DNA of 64,000 bases, taken from NCBI GenBank assembly GCA_958439205.1, contig OY288189.1, forward strand, positions 2,805,001 through 2,869,000. Reading direction: 5' to 3'. Below, in pieces: positions 37,927-46,811 of this stretch. Under the pieces are notes generated by a model. That model saw only the letters and a list, made by a program, of their open reading frames with translations. It was not told the origin of the DNA and did not search any database. The translations under genes were made by a program, and so were the position numbers. This DNA is from an uncultured Allorhizobium sp. (GTDB taxonomy: Bacteria > Pseudomonadota > Alphaproteobacteria > Rhizobiales > Rhizobiaceae). The number at the start of each line of letters is the position of its first letter. Within the stretch, counting starts at the first letter, position 1.

Positions 37927-39505
37927 GGGCCGCCTCCGGGGCAGTCTGGACACCGTGGACGCCGCCCATCAGGATGCCGATGCGTTCGCGGGTCATGGTC
38001 GAGGCGGGATAGGCGTCGGACAGCCTGCCTTCCGAGATGGCGGCGATCGAAGTCGCAACTTCGAAGATCTCGTCGAGGTCCTGGCTGATGACGACAACTG
38101 CCGAACCCGACTTGGCAAGATCGACCAGGGCCTGGCGGATGCGGCTTGCAGCCCCTGCATCCACGCCCCAGGTCGGCTGGTTGACGACAAGCACGGAGGG
38201 CTGGCGATCGAGTTCGCGGCCGACGATGAATTTCTGCAGGTTGCCGCCAGACAGCGAGCCGGCTGCCGGATCATCACCGCTTTTGCGCACGTCCATCATC
38301 TCGGAGATGCGACGGGCCGCCTGCTGGACGAGGCCGTGGCGGATGATGCCAATTTTGCCACCGGACAAATAGGCGCTCCGGTCAGACGCGTTGCGCGACA
38401 GGAAAAGGTTTTCGGACAGGCTCATGGCGGGAATGGCCGCATGGCCGTGGCGTTCCTCGGGCACGAAGCCGCCGCCGAGCAGGCGCCGCTCGTTGATCCC
38501 CAAACGGCCGACCGACTTGCCACGCAACCGGATCGCATCGGGGCTCTGGACCGGGTATTCGCCGGAGAGTGCGTCGAACAGTTCGCTCTGACCATTGCCG
38601 GCAACACCCGCGATTGCCAGGATCTCGCCTGCCCTCACCGTCATCGAAACATTCTTGAGCGGCATGGCAAAGGGCGTGCGCGGGTTGACCGAGAGATCGG
38701 CGACCTGCAACTGGATGGCACCGTCTGCGGGCGGCTCGACCTTCTCGACACCGGCGACATCGGCACCGACCATCATGCGGGCGAGCGAGGCCGGGGTCTC
38801 CTGGCGCGGATCGCAGGCGCCCGTAACCTTGCCGTGACGAAGCACTGTCGCGCGATCACAAATGCGCTGCACTTCCTCGAGACGGTGGCTGATATAAAGG
38901 ACAGAGCGCCCCTCGGCCTTCAGCTTGAACAGCGTCTCGAACAGCTTGTCTGCCTCTTGCGGCGTCAGCACCGAAGTCGGTTCGTCGAGGATGATGAGTT
39001 TGGGGTTCTGCAGCAGTGCGCGGACGATTTCGATGCGCTGGCGCTCGCCGACGGAGAGATCGGCGACATGGGCGCCCGGATCGAGTGGCAGGCCGTAGGC
39101 GGCCGAAAGTTCGGCGGCTTTTTTGGACAATTCGGAGATGGAGATCTTCTCGTCGAGCGATAGAGCGATGTTTTCCGCGACCGTCAGCGCCTCGAACAGA
39201 GAAAAGTGCTGGAAAACCATGCCGATGCCGAGACGGCGGGCGGCGGCTGGATTGGGGATGATCCTCTCCTGGCCTTCCCATCCGATCGTGCCGGCAGACG
39301 GTGCGAGAATGCCGAAGAGCATCTTCACCAGGGTCGACTTGCCGGCGCCATTTTCGCCGAGAAGCGCATGGATCTCGCCATGGCCGATGTCGAGATCGAT
39401 GCCGTCGCAGGCCTTGAAACTGCCAAACAGCTTCGTGAGGCCCCGCACGGTCAGCAGCGGCTTGTCACCCTCGGGCGGTTGTTGCGGCACAGGTCCCTCT
39501 TGCAT
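37916..39505 (-). CDS. ABC transporter ATP-binding protein with two NBDs (sugar/nucleoside type)
   Basis: 529 residues containing tandem nucleotide-binding domains, as in RbsA- and NupA-like proteins. The first NBD has Walker A GENGAGKST near residue 52 and signature LSVGERQRIEI. The second is degenerate: its Walker A reads GVAGNGQSE, but it retains signature SGGNLQKFIVGRE. This pattern of one canonical and one altered ATP site is normal for the family. It is the first gene of the four-gene operon, 122 bp from the pcs stop. Confidence 0.92.
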   Translation of the reverse strand: MQEGPVPQQPPEGDKPLLTVRGLTKLFGSFKACDGIDLDIGHGEIHALLGENGAGKSTLVKMLFGILAPSAGTIGWEGQERIIPNPAAARRLGIGMVFQHFSLFEALTVAENIALSLDEKISISELSKKAAELSAAYGLPLDPGAHVADLSVGERQRIEIVRALLQNPKLIILDEPTSVLTPQEADKLFETLFKLKAEGRSVLYISHRLEEVQRICDRATVLRHGKVTGACDPRQETPASLARMMVGADVAGVEKVEPPADGAIQLQVADLSVNPRTPFAMPLKNVSMTVRAGEILAIAGVAGNGQSELFDALSGEYPVQSPDAIRLRGKSVGRLGINERRLLGGGFVPEERHGHAAIPAMSLSENLFLSRNASDRSAYLSGGKIGIIRHGLVQQAARRISEMMDVRKSGDDPAAGSLSGGNLQKFIVGRELDRQPSVLVVNQPTWGVDAGAASRIRQALVDLAKSGSAVVVISQDLDEIFEVATSIAAISEGRLSDAYPASTMTRERIGILMGGVHGVQTAPEAAHAH

Positions 39506-39627
39506 TGCGATGCGTCCCGGCCGGGTCTTGCGCCCGGTCCGCCGCTCAATTCATAACCGGTTTGCGGCAGCGCACAATATATAGGCAAAAGTTTTTTTTG
39601 GTTTTGCCCAGCCATCACCGGGCAGCT

Positions 39628-40356
39628 TTAGTCCCGGCGCCCCAAGGCCGGGAAAATCTGCAGCACGCCGCCGATCGCATAGAGGTAAAGACCGGTCAGG
39701 ATCGTACCCCAGACGACCCAGGGCGGCGACTGGAAATGCAGGAGGAGCGCATAACCGCCGAAGGCACACCAGAGCAGGAAGACCGCCATATTCACCGTCC
39801 GCAGACGCTTGACCCGCACAGGGTGAAGGAAATGGATCGGCAGGAATGTCAGGAACACGGAGGCGAGAACCACGATCAGGGCTGTCGTTGCGCTGGCATC
39901 GATGACGAAGAGCGTGAAGATGAGCATGTTCCAGACGACCGGGAAGCCGGAGAAGAAGTACTCATCCGTCTTCATCCCCATGTCGGCATAATAGATCGCA
40001 CTCGACACGACGATCAGGCCAGCAGCGACGAAGGACCATGGCTCGCCGATCATGCCGCTCTGATAGAGCGCAAAGGCCGGCAGCAGAACATAGGTGACGT
40101 AGTCGATAATGTTGTCCAGCGTATCGCCGGACCAGTTAGGAAGCACTTCCTTCACACGCACCTTGCGGGCGATCGGTCCGTCAATACCATCAACGAGAAG
40201 CGCCAGCCCCAGCCACCAGAACATGTCCACGAAACGCCGTTCGGCTGCTGCGACAACGCCGAGAAAGGCAAGAAAGGATCCGGAAGCGGTCAGAATATGG
40301 ACCGAGAAAGCGCGGATCTCGGCATAAGGCACCCGCTTGTAGTTGAAGATCTTCAT
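39628..40356 (-). CDS. pcs: Phosphatidylcholine synthase
   Basis: Condenses choline with CDP-diacylglycerol to make phosphatidylcholine, a pathway typical of rhizobia and other host-associated alphaproteobacteria. 242 residues, matching the known length of the rhizobial enzyme. The CDP-alcohol phosphotransferase motif is present: DGIDGPIARK followed by SGDTLDNIIDYV (DG..AR........G...D...D). About eight membrane spans. The start at 40356 follows GGAGCAAGG. A betaine/choline-type transporter lies 7 kb away, but co-regulation is not shown. Confidence 0.94.
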   Translation of the reverse strand: MKIFNYKRVPYAEIRAFSVHILTASGSFLAFLGVVAAAERRFVDMFWWLGLALLVDGIDGPIARKVRVKEVLPNWSGDTLDNIIDYVTYVLLPAFALYQSGMIGEPWSFVAAGLIVVSSAIYYADMGMKTDEYFFSGFPVVWNMLIFTLFVIDASATTALIVVLASVFLTFLPIHFLHPVRVKRLRTVNMAVFLLWCAFGGYALLLHFQSPPWVVWGTILTGLYLYAIGGVLQIFPALGRRD

Positions 40357-40546
40357 CCTTGCTCCAGTCGGCGGCATTTCGGAGGAAACGGTATCGGACG
40401 AAACGACGCGGTTTGCAACACAAGTGGCGGCCTATGCCCGCTTTTCGCCGCCAAGTGTTTCATGCGACTGCGCCATTTGGGCCCATGGATTTTGTCGTGA
40501 CCGGGATCTAGATATCATCACAGTGAAGACAATCGGGATCCTGACC

Positions 40547-41752
40547 ATGACCTACGAATACGACATCGCCGTCATCGGCGCCGGGCCGGCCGGTCAGATC
40601 GCCGCCATTGCCATGGCCCGCGGAGGCAGGCGCGTCGTACTCATCGGGCCTGAGCCTGACGGTTCCGACCGCCGGACGACCGCGCTGATGGACCAGTCGC
40701 TGGCGATGATGGAACGGCTTGGCCTCTGGGAGGAGCTGCATACCCGGACTGCTCCGCTCCAGGTGATGCAGATCATCGATGGGACGAAACGGCTGCTGCG
40801 CGCGCCCACTGTCGCCTTCCGAAGCGCCGAGATCGGCCTTGATGCCTTTGGCTACAACACCCCGAATGCGGCGCTGCTTGAAACACTGTCGACAGCCGTG
40901 GCGGCAGAGCCCTTGATCACGCGCAAGCCTGGCGCTGCCGAGACGATCCATGTTGGCGCTGATTCAGTGACGATCGGCATTCAGGGCGAAGAACCGCTCA
41001 CCGCGGGTTTCGTGATCGGGGCTGACGGGCGCAAGTCGAAAACCCGCGAAAGCGCCGGGGTCGGCGTGAAGACGTGGTCCTATCCGCAGACCGCCGTGGT
41101 GATGAATTTCACCCACACGCTGCCGCACCAGAATATCTCAACGGAATTCCACACTGAATCGGGACCGTTCACGCAGGTGCCCCTTCCCGGGCTGCGCTCC
41201 AGCCTTGTCTGGGTGGTGACACCGCAGGAAGCCGAGAGACTGACATCGCTCTCACCTGAACAACTCTCCGCCGAAGTCGAAAGCCGCATGCAGTCCATGC
41301 TCGGCAAGGTCTCGGTGGAAGCCGGCGTGCAGGCCTGGCCACTTTCGGGCATGACGGCTCGCCAGTATGGCAAGGGGCGCGCTGCCTTTATCGGCGAGGC
41401 AGGGCATGCCTTCCCGCCGATCGGCGCCCAGGGCCTCAACTTGAGCCTGCGCGATATCGCAGCTCTCGAAGAGATCCTGATCGATCACAGCCCAGCACCG
41501 ATTGCAGCCGACTGTGGCGACCGGTTCGACCGCAAACGCCGGATTGATATTGCCAGCCGGACGGCGAGTGTGGACCTGCTCAACCGCTCGCTACTTTCGG
41601 GGCTGCTGCCGGTGCAGATGCTCCGGGCTGCCGGTCTTCAGGTACTGGCCAGTATTGCGCCTTTGCGCAACCTCGTGATGCAGGAAGGGGTGGCGCCCGG
41701 GCGGGGGCTGAAAAGCCTGCCTTCGATGCTACGGGAAAAGGTCCGCAGGTAA
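40547..41752 (+). CDS. UbiH/UbiF-type FAD-dependent monooxygenase
   Basis: 401 residues from the ATG at 40547 (MTYEYDIAVIGAGPAGQ). The FAD dinucleotide loop GAGPAGQIAAIAMARGG is at residues 9-25, and the second FAD motif is GRAAFIGEAGHAFPPIGAQGLNLSLRD in parts around residues 280-305, both as in ubiquinone hydroxylases. The region between is divergent from UbiH, so the substrate is unassigned; rhizobial homologues are usually annotated only as UbiH/UbiF family. It is divergent from pcs (190 bp apart) and overlaps the AEC permease gene tail-to-tail by 24 bp. Confidence 0.82.
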   Translation: MTYEYDIAVIGAGPAGQIAAIAMARGGRRVVLIGPEPDGSDRRTTALMDQSLAMMERLGLWEELHTRTAPLQVMQIIDGTKRLLRAPTVAFRSAEIGLDAFGYNTPNAALLETLSTAVAAEPLITRKPGAAETIHVGADSVTIGIQGEEPLTAGFVIGADGRKSKTRESAGVGVKTWSYPQTAVVMNFTHTLPHQNISTEFHTESGPFTQVPLPGLRSSLVWVVTPQEAERLTSLSPEQLSAEVESRMQSMLGKVSVEAGVQAWPLSGMTARQYGKGRAAFIGEAGHAFPPIGAQGLNLSLRDIAALEEILIDHSPAPIAADCGDRFDRKRRIDIASRTASVDLLNRSLLSGLLPVQMLRAAGLQVLASIAPLRNLVMQEGVAPGRGLKSLPSMLREKVRR

Positions 41753-42691
41753 GTAACCCTGGGTGATGGCGAAGAGAAGCGCCGACACGGAAAACACCGA
41801 GATCACCGTGGTGATCAGGATCGTGGCGGACGCCCTTTCCTGCCAGACGCCATATTGCTGGCCGATGACGAAGACGTTGGTCGCCGTCGGCAGCGAGGCG
41901 AGCAGGATCGCCGTGTAGACCCAGAGCGGGTCGAAATTGCCGACGAAACTCAATACCACATAGACGAGCACGGGGTGCAGCACGAGCTTGATCGGCACGA
42001 TGTAGCCGATCTCGGCCGGTATGCGCTTCAGCGGGCGCAGCGCCAGCGTCACGCCCATTGCAAACAGGGCGCATGGGGCGGCAGCCTGGGCGAGATAGTC
42101 GATCAGGCGCTGCAATGCGAGCGGCGGTTCGAATGCAAGCGCAGCAGCGAGAAACCCGATTAGGGTTGCGATGATGAAGGGATGCTTGAGGATCTTTTTG
42201 ACGACGTCGAAGGCGAGCTGCGCGGGCGGCCGTTTGTCGCCACCGGCAAAGGCCATCATCGCCGGCGCGACCATAAAGTGGACAGCGTTTTCGAAGCAGA
42301 AGACCAGCGCCACCGGGACGGCTGCCTTTTCACCGAAGGCGAGCAGTGAGAGGCCGGGGCCCATGTAGCCGATATTGCCATAGGCCCCGGCCAGCGCCTG
42401 CACCGTCGATTCGGCGATGTTGTTACCGCGAACATAGCGGCCGATGACGAAGACCAGCACGAAGATGGAATAGGTGGCAGCAAGGCAGGCGGCGATGAAA
42501 TCGATGCGCGTCAGTTCTTCGATCGGCGTGCGCGACACGAGCTTGAAGAAGAGCGCCGGCAGCGAGACGTAAATGACGAAGAAATTCAGCCAGCCGAGTG
42601 CCTGGGCAGAATGGTCGCCGAGCTTGCCCGATACATAGCCAATCAGGATCAGGCCGAAGAACGGCAGGACCAGCGCGACGATATCCGCCAT
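41729..42691 (-). CDS. AEC (auxin efflux carrier) family transporter
   Basis: 320 residues, about ten spans in two five-helix halves. The N-terminus (LVLPFFGLILIGYVSGKLG) and the mid-protein segment GNIGYMGPGLSLLAFGEKA, with the broken-helix NxGYMGxxL pattern, are typical of bacterial AEC carriers, which mostly move malonate, malate or similar carboxylates. The substrate is not assignable. The 3' end overlaps the UbiH-like gene on the other strand by 24 bp. Confidence 0.86.
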   Translation of the reverse strand: MADIVALVLPFFGLILIGYVSGKLGDHSAQALGWLNFFVIYVSLPALFFKLVSRTPIEELTRIDFIAACLAATYSIFVLVFVIGRYVRGNNIAESTVQALAGAYGNIGYMGPGLSLLAFGEKAAVPVALVFCFENAVHFMVAPAMMAFAGGDKRPPAQLAFDVVKKILKHPFIIATLIGFLAAALAFEPPLALQRLIDYLAQAAAPCALFAMGVTLALRPLKRIPAEIGYIVPIKLVLHPVLVYVVLSFVGNFDPLWVYTAILLASLPTATNVFVIGQQYGVWQERASATILITTVISVFSVSALLFAITQGYLPADLFP

Positions 42692-42733
42692 GGGCTTTCT
42701 CCCTCGGAGCGCGAAACTGCGCCCTGTCGCGAC

Positions 42734-43480
42734 TTAGCCGATTTGCGAGAGGATTGGAAAGGTCTGCTGGAACCAGATTGCCAGGTCCGTGATGTAGCCG
42801 AACATGAAGGCGAGGCCTGTGAGGACCAGGAGCGCGCCCATAGCCTTCTCCACCAGGCCCAGATGGCGGCGGAAACGGGTGAGGAAGCGCATGAAGGCGC
42901 CGGAGAAGCCAGCTGCGATCCAGAAGGGTACGGCAAGACCGAGCGAATAGATGGCAAGCAGCAGGGCACCGTCACCGACGGTCTCCTTGGAGGCGGCCAC
43001 GCCGAGGATCGCGCCAAGGACGGGTCCGATGCAGGGCGTCCAGCCAAAGGCGAAAGCCAGCCCCATGACATAGGCGCCCGACAGCGTCGCCGGCTTTCCA
43101 CCGCCTGCGAATCGATATTCCGAGGAGAGCAGGCCAAGCCGGAAGACGCCGAGGAAATTGAGGCCCATCACGATGATGATTGCGCCACCAATCTTCGACA
43201 GAAGATCCATGTGCTGGCGCAAGAGGCCGCCGATCGTAGACGCCCCTGCCCCAAGCGAGACGAAGACGGTTGCAAAGCCGAGAGTAAAGACCAGCGAGGT
43301 CAGAAGCACGGTTCGACGGGCAGCGGCATTCTGAGCCTGCTCACCATCGCGGAACTGGTCGACCGAAATGCCCGCCATATAGCAGAGGTAAGGCGGCACG
43401 AGCGGCAGCACGCAGGGCGACAGGAAGGATAAGGCTCCGGCCAGAAGCGCGCTGAAAAAGGAAATATCGGCAATCGACAC
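42734..43480 (-). CDS. ccdA: Cytochrome c biogenesis protein CcdA
   Basis: Carries electrons from cytoplasmic thioredoxin across the inner membrane to periplasmic thiol proteins for cytochrome c maturation. 248 residues, six spans. The two redox cysteines are in FLSPCVLPLVPPYL (helix 1) and GWTPCIGPVLG (helix 4). A GTG start at 43480 is chosen because GGAG lies 6 bp before it and the first helix follows directly; the frame is open upstream but without family sequence. Confidence 0.92.
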   Translation of the reverse strand: MSIADISFFSALLAGALSFLSPCVLPLVPPYLCYMAGISVDQFRDGEQAQNAAARRTVLLTSLVFTLGFATVFVSLGAGASTIGGLLRQHMDLLSKIGGAIIIVMGLNFLGVFRLGLLSSEYRFAGGGKPATLSGAYVMGLAFAFGWTPCIGPVLGAILGVAASKETVGDGALLLAIYSLGLAVPFWIAAGFSGAFMRFLTRFRRHLGLVEKAMGALLVLTGLAFMFGYITDLAIWFQQTFPILSQIG

Positions 43481-43600
43481 GATCAACTCCGGAACCCGAA
43501 CCGGGCCCTTCCTAATCCCGCAACCCCATGCTTGCCAATCACCAATGCGTAAGCTGCGACAACGGGGCTGAATTTTGCTTGGCAAACTGCATTTTTGCGG

Positions 43601-43629
43601 TTGACCGGTCGGGGTCACCTGCATATGTT
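43601..43629 (+). promoter_or_regulatory. Sigma70 promoter of tRNA-Lys
   Basis: TTGACC (43601-43606) and TATGTT (43624-43629) with a 17-bp spacer. The start of transcription would be about 43636, 30 bp before the tRNA. Confidence 0.7.
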
Positions 43630-43665
43630 CCGCGCACTTCTTGAGGCGGCGCAAAATCCGCACGG

Positions 43666-43741
43666 GAGAGCGTAGCTCAGCCGGTAGAGCAACTGACTTT
43701 TAATCAGTAGGTCCAGGGTTCGAATCCCTGCGCTCTCACCA
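43666..43741 (+). tRNA. tRNA-Lys (anticodon UUU)
   Basis: 76 nt including an encoded CCA. The acceptor stem GAGAGCG/CGCTCTC pairs over 7 bp. The anticodon arm ACTGA-CTTTTAA-TCAGT places TTT as anticodon, and the T arm CAGGG-TTCGAAT-CCCTG is canonical. All four arms fold without mismatch. Confidence 0.98.
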
Positions 43742-43844
43742 CTCTTCAGAATTTCCGACAGATCATTCAGATTGTAACGATCCGCTTAGCCGATCTCCAA
43801 TCGCCTTGTTCTATTCTGAGCCATGTTCTGGCTAGGGGTAGCCC

Positions 43845-43967
43845 ATGCGCGTGATGGTATTCTTGATGATCGCGGCAGTGTTCAGCATTCTGGCGATCAA
43901 ACATTCGGACAACTCGCTCGGAACCAGGCGGTTGACGGCGTCGCCGACCGAAGTCGCGACGGGCTGA
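43845..43967 (+). CDS. Membrane microprotein, tandem paralogue A (40 aa)
   Basis: 40 residues beginning MRVMVFLMIAAVFSILAI, one hydrophobic helix, then KHSDNSLG and a short polar tail ASPTEVATG. GGGG lies 6-9 bp before the ATG. It is clearly related to the next small gene at 44094: about 19 of 40 aligned residues are identical, including SILA.K, S.NS.G and ASP..V. Conservation at the protein level while the intervening DNA is unrelated argues that both are translated. No family is recognised. It lies 104 bp downstream of tRNA-Lys. Confidence 0.6.
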   Translation: MRVMVFLMIAAVFSILAIKHSDNSLGTRRLTASPTEVATG

Positions 43968-43975
43968 CGCCCAAT

Positions 43976-43995
43976 TTGTTGCGGATCAGCAACAA
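43976..43995. promoter_or_regulatory. Inverted repeat between the paired microprotein genes
   Basis: TTGTTGC (43976-43982) and GCAACAA (43989-43995) are perfect inverted arms around GGATCA. It could be an operator or a short RNA hairpin after the first gene; there is no T run. Confidence 0.35.
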
Positions 43996-44093
43996 GTCCT
44001 CAGCTTCGGTCGTTGCTTGAGCCCAAAAGACTGTCGAGCGGAACTGCTTTTGCCGCAATCTCGTTCAAGAGCTTCAGGCAGGAGCAAAAAACA

Positions 44094-44219
44094 ATGCGTT
44101 ACATCTTCATCCTGCTGGTCGCCTCGGTGCTCAGCATTCTCGCTTTCAAATACTCGAACAATTCGATGGGCGGCGGCGAGCTGATGGCATCGCCAATGGA
44201 TGTGACTGAGGCGCATTGA
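44094..44219 (+). CDS. Membrane microprotein, tandem paralogue B (41 aa)
   Basis: 41 residues starting MRYIFILLVASVLSILAF, one membrane helix, then KYSNNSMGGGEL and the tail ASPMDVTEAH. GGAG lies 10 bp before the ATG. An in-frame ATG at 44013 exists but the relation to the gene at 43845 begins exactly at 44094, which fixes this start. The N-in or N-out topology cannot be decided; only one Arg precedes the helix. Function unknown. Confidence 0.62.
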   Translation: MRYIFILLVASVLSILAFKYSNNSMGGGELMASPMDVTEAH

Positions 44220-44358
44220 GCTGACGTCTTGGTCATCCGTGTCCGGACGGCCAACTTTCTCATCTGGCATTTCGGCCTGGTGTCTTGTTCTGCGGTCTTC
44301 ACCTACCAGGCAATAAGAAGGTGAATGGGCCGCCTGCTCCTTCCAGGAAGCAATGGAA

Positions 44359-45813
44359 TCAGCCCAGCAGTTGCGTCAGCCAATCGCGCGACAGGCGGGT
44401 CTCCAGCTCGGCCGCGAGTTCGTCGAGCGCTTCGTCGACCATGGCACGATAGCTCTTTCCGCCGCCTTCGATCCCGAAGCTTTCCAAAAGCTTGCGGCGA
44501 TAAGGATCGCTCGAGAACAATCCGTGCAGATAGGTCCCGATCACCCGACCGTCGGCGGAAGACGCGCCATCGGGGCGTCCGTCGATCTCGATGGGAGCCC
44601 GGACCGTATCAGGCCCTTCGGTCACACCCAGATGGATCTCGTAGCCCGATAGCGGAACGTCATGTTCAAGCGAGTGGGCCTTGCTGTTGCGCACGGTCTT
44701 TTCAGCTGCCATCACCGTCTCCACGTCGATTAGGCCCAGCCCTTCCACGGTTCGAGGTGCGCCTTCAAGGCCGAGGGGGTCTGCAACGCTTCGGCCGAGC
44801 ATCTGGTAACCGCCGCAGATGCCGATGACCCGGCCGCCGCGACGCAGATGCATCTGGAGATCACGGTCCCAGCCATTGGCGCGGAACTCTTCCAGATCAG
44901 CAATGGTCGACTTGGAACCTGGCAGAACGACAAGTCCCGCATCGGGGGGCAGTCGATCGCCGGCCCTGATGTAGACAAGGTCTACCTCCGGCTCGGTTGC
45001 GAGCGGATCGAGATCGTCGAAATTGGCGATACGCGACAGGACGGGAACTGCGACTTTCAGCGCTCCGCCATTGCCCTTGGCCAGCCGTTCGAGCACGACG
45101 GAGTCCTCGGCGGGCAGCCGGCCTGCCGCTTTCAGCCAGGGGATCACGCCGAAACAGGGCCAGCCGGTGAAGTCGCCGATCGCGGAAATCCCGTCGTCGA
45201 ACAGGCTGACATCGCCGCGGAACTTGTTGATGATATAGCCGACGATCTGGGCGCGGTCCTCATCCGGCAGAATAGTATGCGTGCCGACCAGCGAGGCGAT
45301 CACCCCTCCCCGGTCGATGTCGCCGACAAGAACGACCGGAACCTTGGCACGGGTGGCAAAGCCCATATTGGCGATGTCGCCGGCACGCAGGTTGATCTCG
45401 GCCGGCGATCCGGCGCCTTCGACGATCACGAGGTCCCGGCCCTCGCTGACGGTTGCGAAACTTTCGAGGACCGCTCCGAGAAGCTGCGGCTTCAAGCGCT
45501 GATAGTCTCGTCCCTTGGCCTGGCCGAAGACCTTACCCTGCACGATGATCTGGCTGCCGGTTTCACTCTGCGGCTTCAAGAGGACCGGGTTCATGTGGAT
45601 CGAGGACGGCGTGCGGGCCGCGAGCGCCTGAAGCCATTGGGCCCTGCCGATCTCGCCACCATCATCGGAGACGGCGGCGTTGTTGGACATGTTCTGCGGC
45701 TTGAAAGGGGCGACCTTCAGACCACGATTCGACGCCAGCCGGCAGAGCCCTGCGACGAGTATCGTCTTTCCGACATCAGACCCTGTCCCCTGCAACATGA
45801 TCGTCCGTGTCAT
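44359..45813 (-). CDS. cobQ: Cobyric acid synthase
   Basis: Amidates four carboxyl groups of adenosylcobyrinic a,c-diamide in cobalamin synthesis. 484 residues from the ATG at 45813, preceded by AGGA. The N-terminal P-loop-like synthetase domain has GTGSDVGKTI at residues 8-17; the C-terminal class-I glutaminase-like domain has the nucleophile Cys in GICGGYQMLG. It stands alone: no other cob genes are adjacent and I find no B12-riboswitch box (CAGTGGC/GCCACTG) upstream. Cobalamin is needed by the B12-dependent BchE encoded in this window. Confidence 0.95.
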   Translation of the reverse strand: MTRTIMLQGTGSDVGKTILVAGLCRLASNRGLKVAPFKPQNMSNNAAVSDDGGEIGRAQWLQALAARTPSSIHMNPVLLKPQSETGSQIIVQGKVFGQAKGRDYQRLKPQLLGAVLESFATVSEGRDLVIVEGAGSPAEINLRAGDIANMGFATRAKVPVVLVGDIDRGGVIASLVGTHTILPDEDRAQIVGYIINKFRGDVSLFDDGISAIGDFTGWPCFGVIPWLKAAGRLPAEDSVVLERLAKGNGGALKVAVPVLSRIANFDDLDPLATEPEVDLVYIRAGDRLPPDAGLVVLPGSKSTIADLEEFRANGWDRDLQMHLRRGGRVIGICGGYQMLGRSVADPLGLEGAPRTVEGLGLIDVETVMAAEKTVRNSKAHSLEHDVPLSGYEIHLGVTEGPDTVRAPIEIDGRPDGASSADGRVIGTYLHGLFSSDPYRRKLLESFGIEGGGKSYRAMVDEALDELAAELETRLSRDWLTQLLG

Positions 45814-46052
45814 CGCATCCTGTCCTGTTTCCGCCTTGGCGCAGATCGCCTGTTTTTCACGGTTTTGCCGCGATCTTGCCATCAAGGTTACTGCAAATGC
45901 GACACTGCGGCAGCCTGTCGCGGGCCTTTCGTGCGCAGTTTGTCATTTGCGACGCGCCATGACGGTTTGCGCTCTGGCGCAGCGTCTTCGAAGTGATTAT
46001 CTGCGGCTCGAAAACAGCGCCCCGAAGAGGCGCAGCACCCTAGGAAACACCC

Positions 46053-46172
46053 ATGCTCTACATCCTGCAGAACCGCAATAGCCTCGCCATCGCCTGGAAC
46101 GGTCGTGCACCGCAGCGTCAGCCTGTCGCCCGTTGGGAAGTTCGCAATCCGATCAAGGCCGCCAAGGGTTGA
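46053..46172 (+). CDS. Possible microprotein (39 aa)
   Basis: 39 residues (MLYILQNRNSLAIAWNGRAP, then QRQPVARWEV and a basic end IKAAKG). TAGGAAA lies 7 bp before the ATG, a good ribosome site. A small GC hairpin precedes it (GCGCCCCGAAGAGGCGC around 46017). It is soluble and basic, not a membrane peptide. No family is recognised; evidence is ribosome site and context only. Confidence 0.35.
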   Translation: MLYILQNRNSLAIAWNGRAPQRQPVARWEVRNPIKAAKG

Positions 46173-46811
46173 TCGTCACTTCGGCACCTGGAATGCGGCG
46201 GTCCATCAGACCTTCGATTGCCGAGCAGGTGCGCCAGAATAACAAAACGCCCCGGTACGCGATACTCGATCCGGGGCGCAACCGACAGTAACGCGCCGGC
46301 CCCTCCATCTATCGTTACAGATGTTACTGGATCGTTATCGATCGGGGCCTACCCGCATTTTTTCAAATTTTTTTGTGCGTGCCTCCCAGCATGCAAACGC
46401 CCGTCACATTGACGCAGTTGAGACACGTTAAGTCTCACGTGAGAGGGCGACCCTCCCGAGCTTCTGATCCGCCGGATGCAACTGCCCGTCCATTGGGCGA
46501 CCAAGGCTCGCGCCAGAGCCGAAATGCGGCAAAATCAGTCGCACCAATGGCTTGGGGCGGCGACCAGCGGAGCCGATGACTACGGCGAGAGGTTGATTTT
46601 CAGAACCAAAGACGTAGGCTGATGGTCGTGACACGCGGTCGACAGGGCACTCAGCCCCTCATGACAAGGCCCGGTCACATGAATGGCGAGCCGGCGAGAC
46701 GCGCCCCGGTCACCATTCGCAGTGAAGAGCAAATTGGCAGAGCGGTGCGCAGTAGCCGTCCCTGCCCTTCCCGATGAACGCTGCAAGATAAGACTGGGAG
46801 GTCTTAACTCC
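46173..46811. other. Long intergenic stretch without a supported gene
   Basis: 639 bp between the 39-residue frame and the betaine-type binding-protein gene. It holds a GC hairpin with arms CGCCCCGG (46248-46255) and CCGGGGCG (46271-46278), followed by TTTTGTT only on the minus strand, and a spaced inverted pair CAGTAAC/GTTACTG (46286-46292, 46323-46329). Small frames here lack ribosome sites. It may include the regulatory region of the transporter operon or a small RNA. Confidence 0.4.

Noticed and set aside
39583..39607. GGCAAAA/TTTTGCC inverted repeat with T8 after pcs
   Set aside because: The T run lies in the loop, and on the pcs strand it reads as A; not convincing as a terminator.
45814..46052. 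Possible cobalamin riboswitch upstream of cobQ
   Set aside because: No B12 box (GCCACTG on the minus strand) or supporting stems were found.
46428..46634. Small minus-strand frame upstream of the betaine-type transporter
   Set aside because: No ribosome site, no hydrophobic or conserved segment, and composition typical of random frame.
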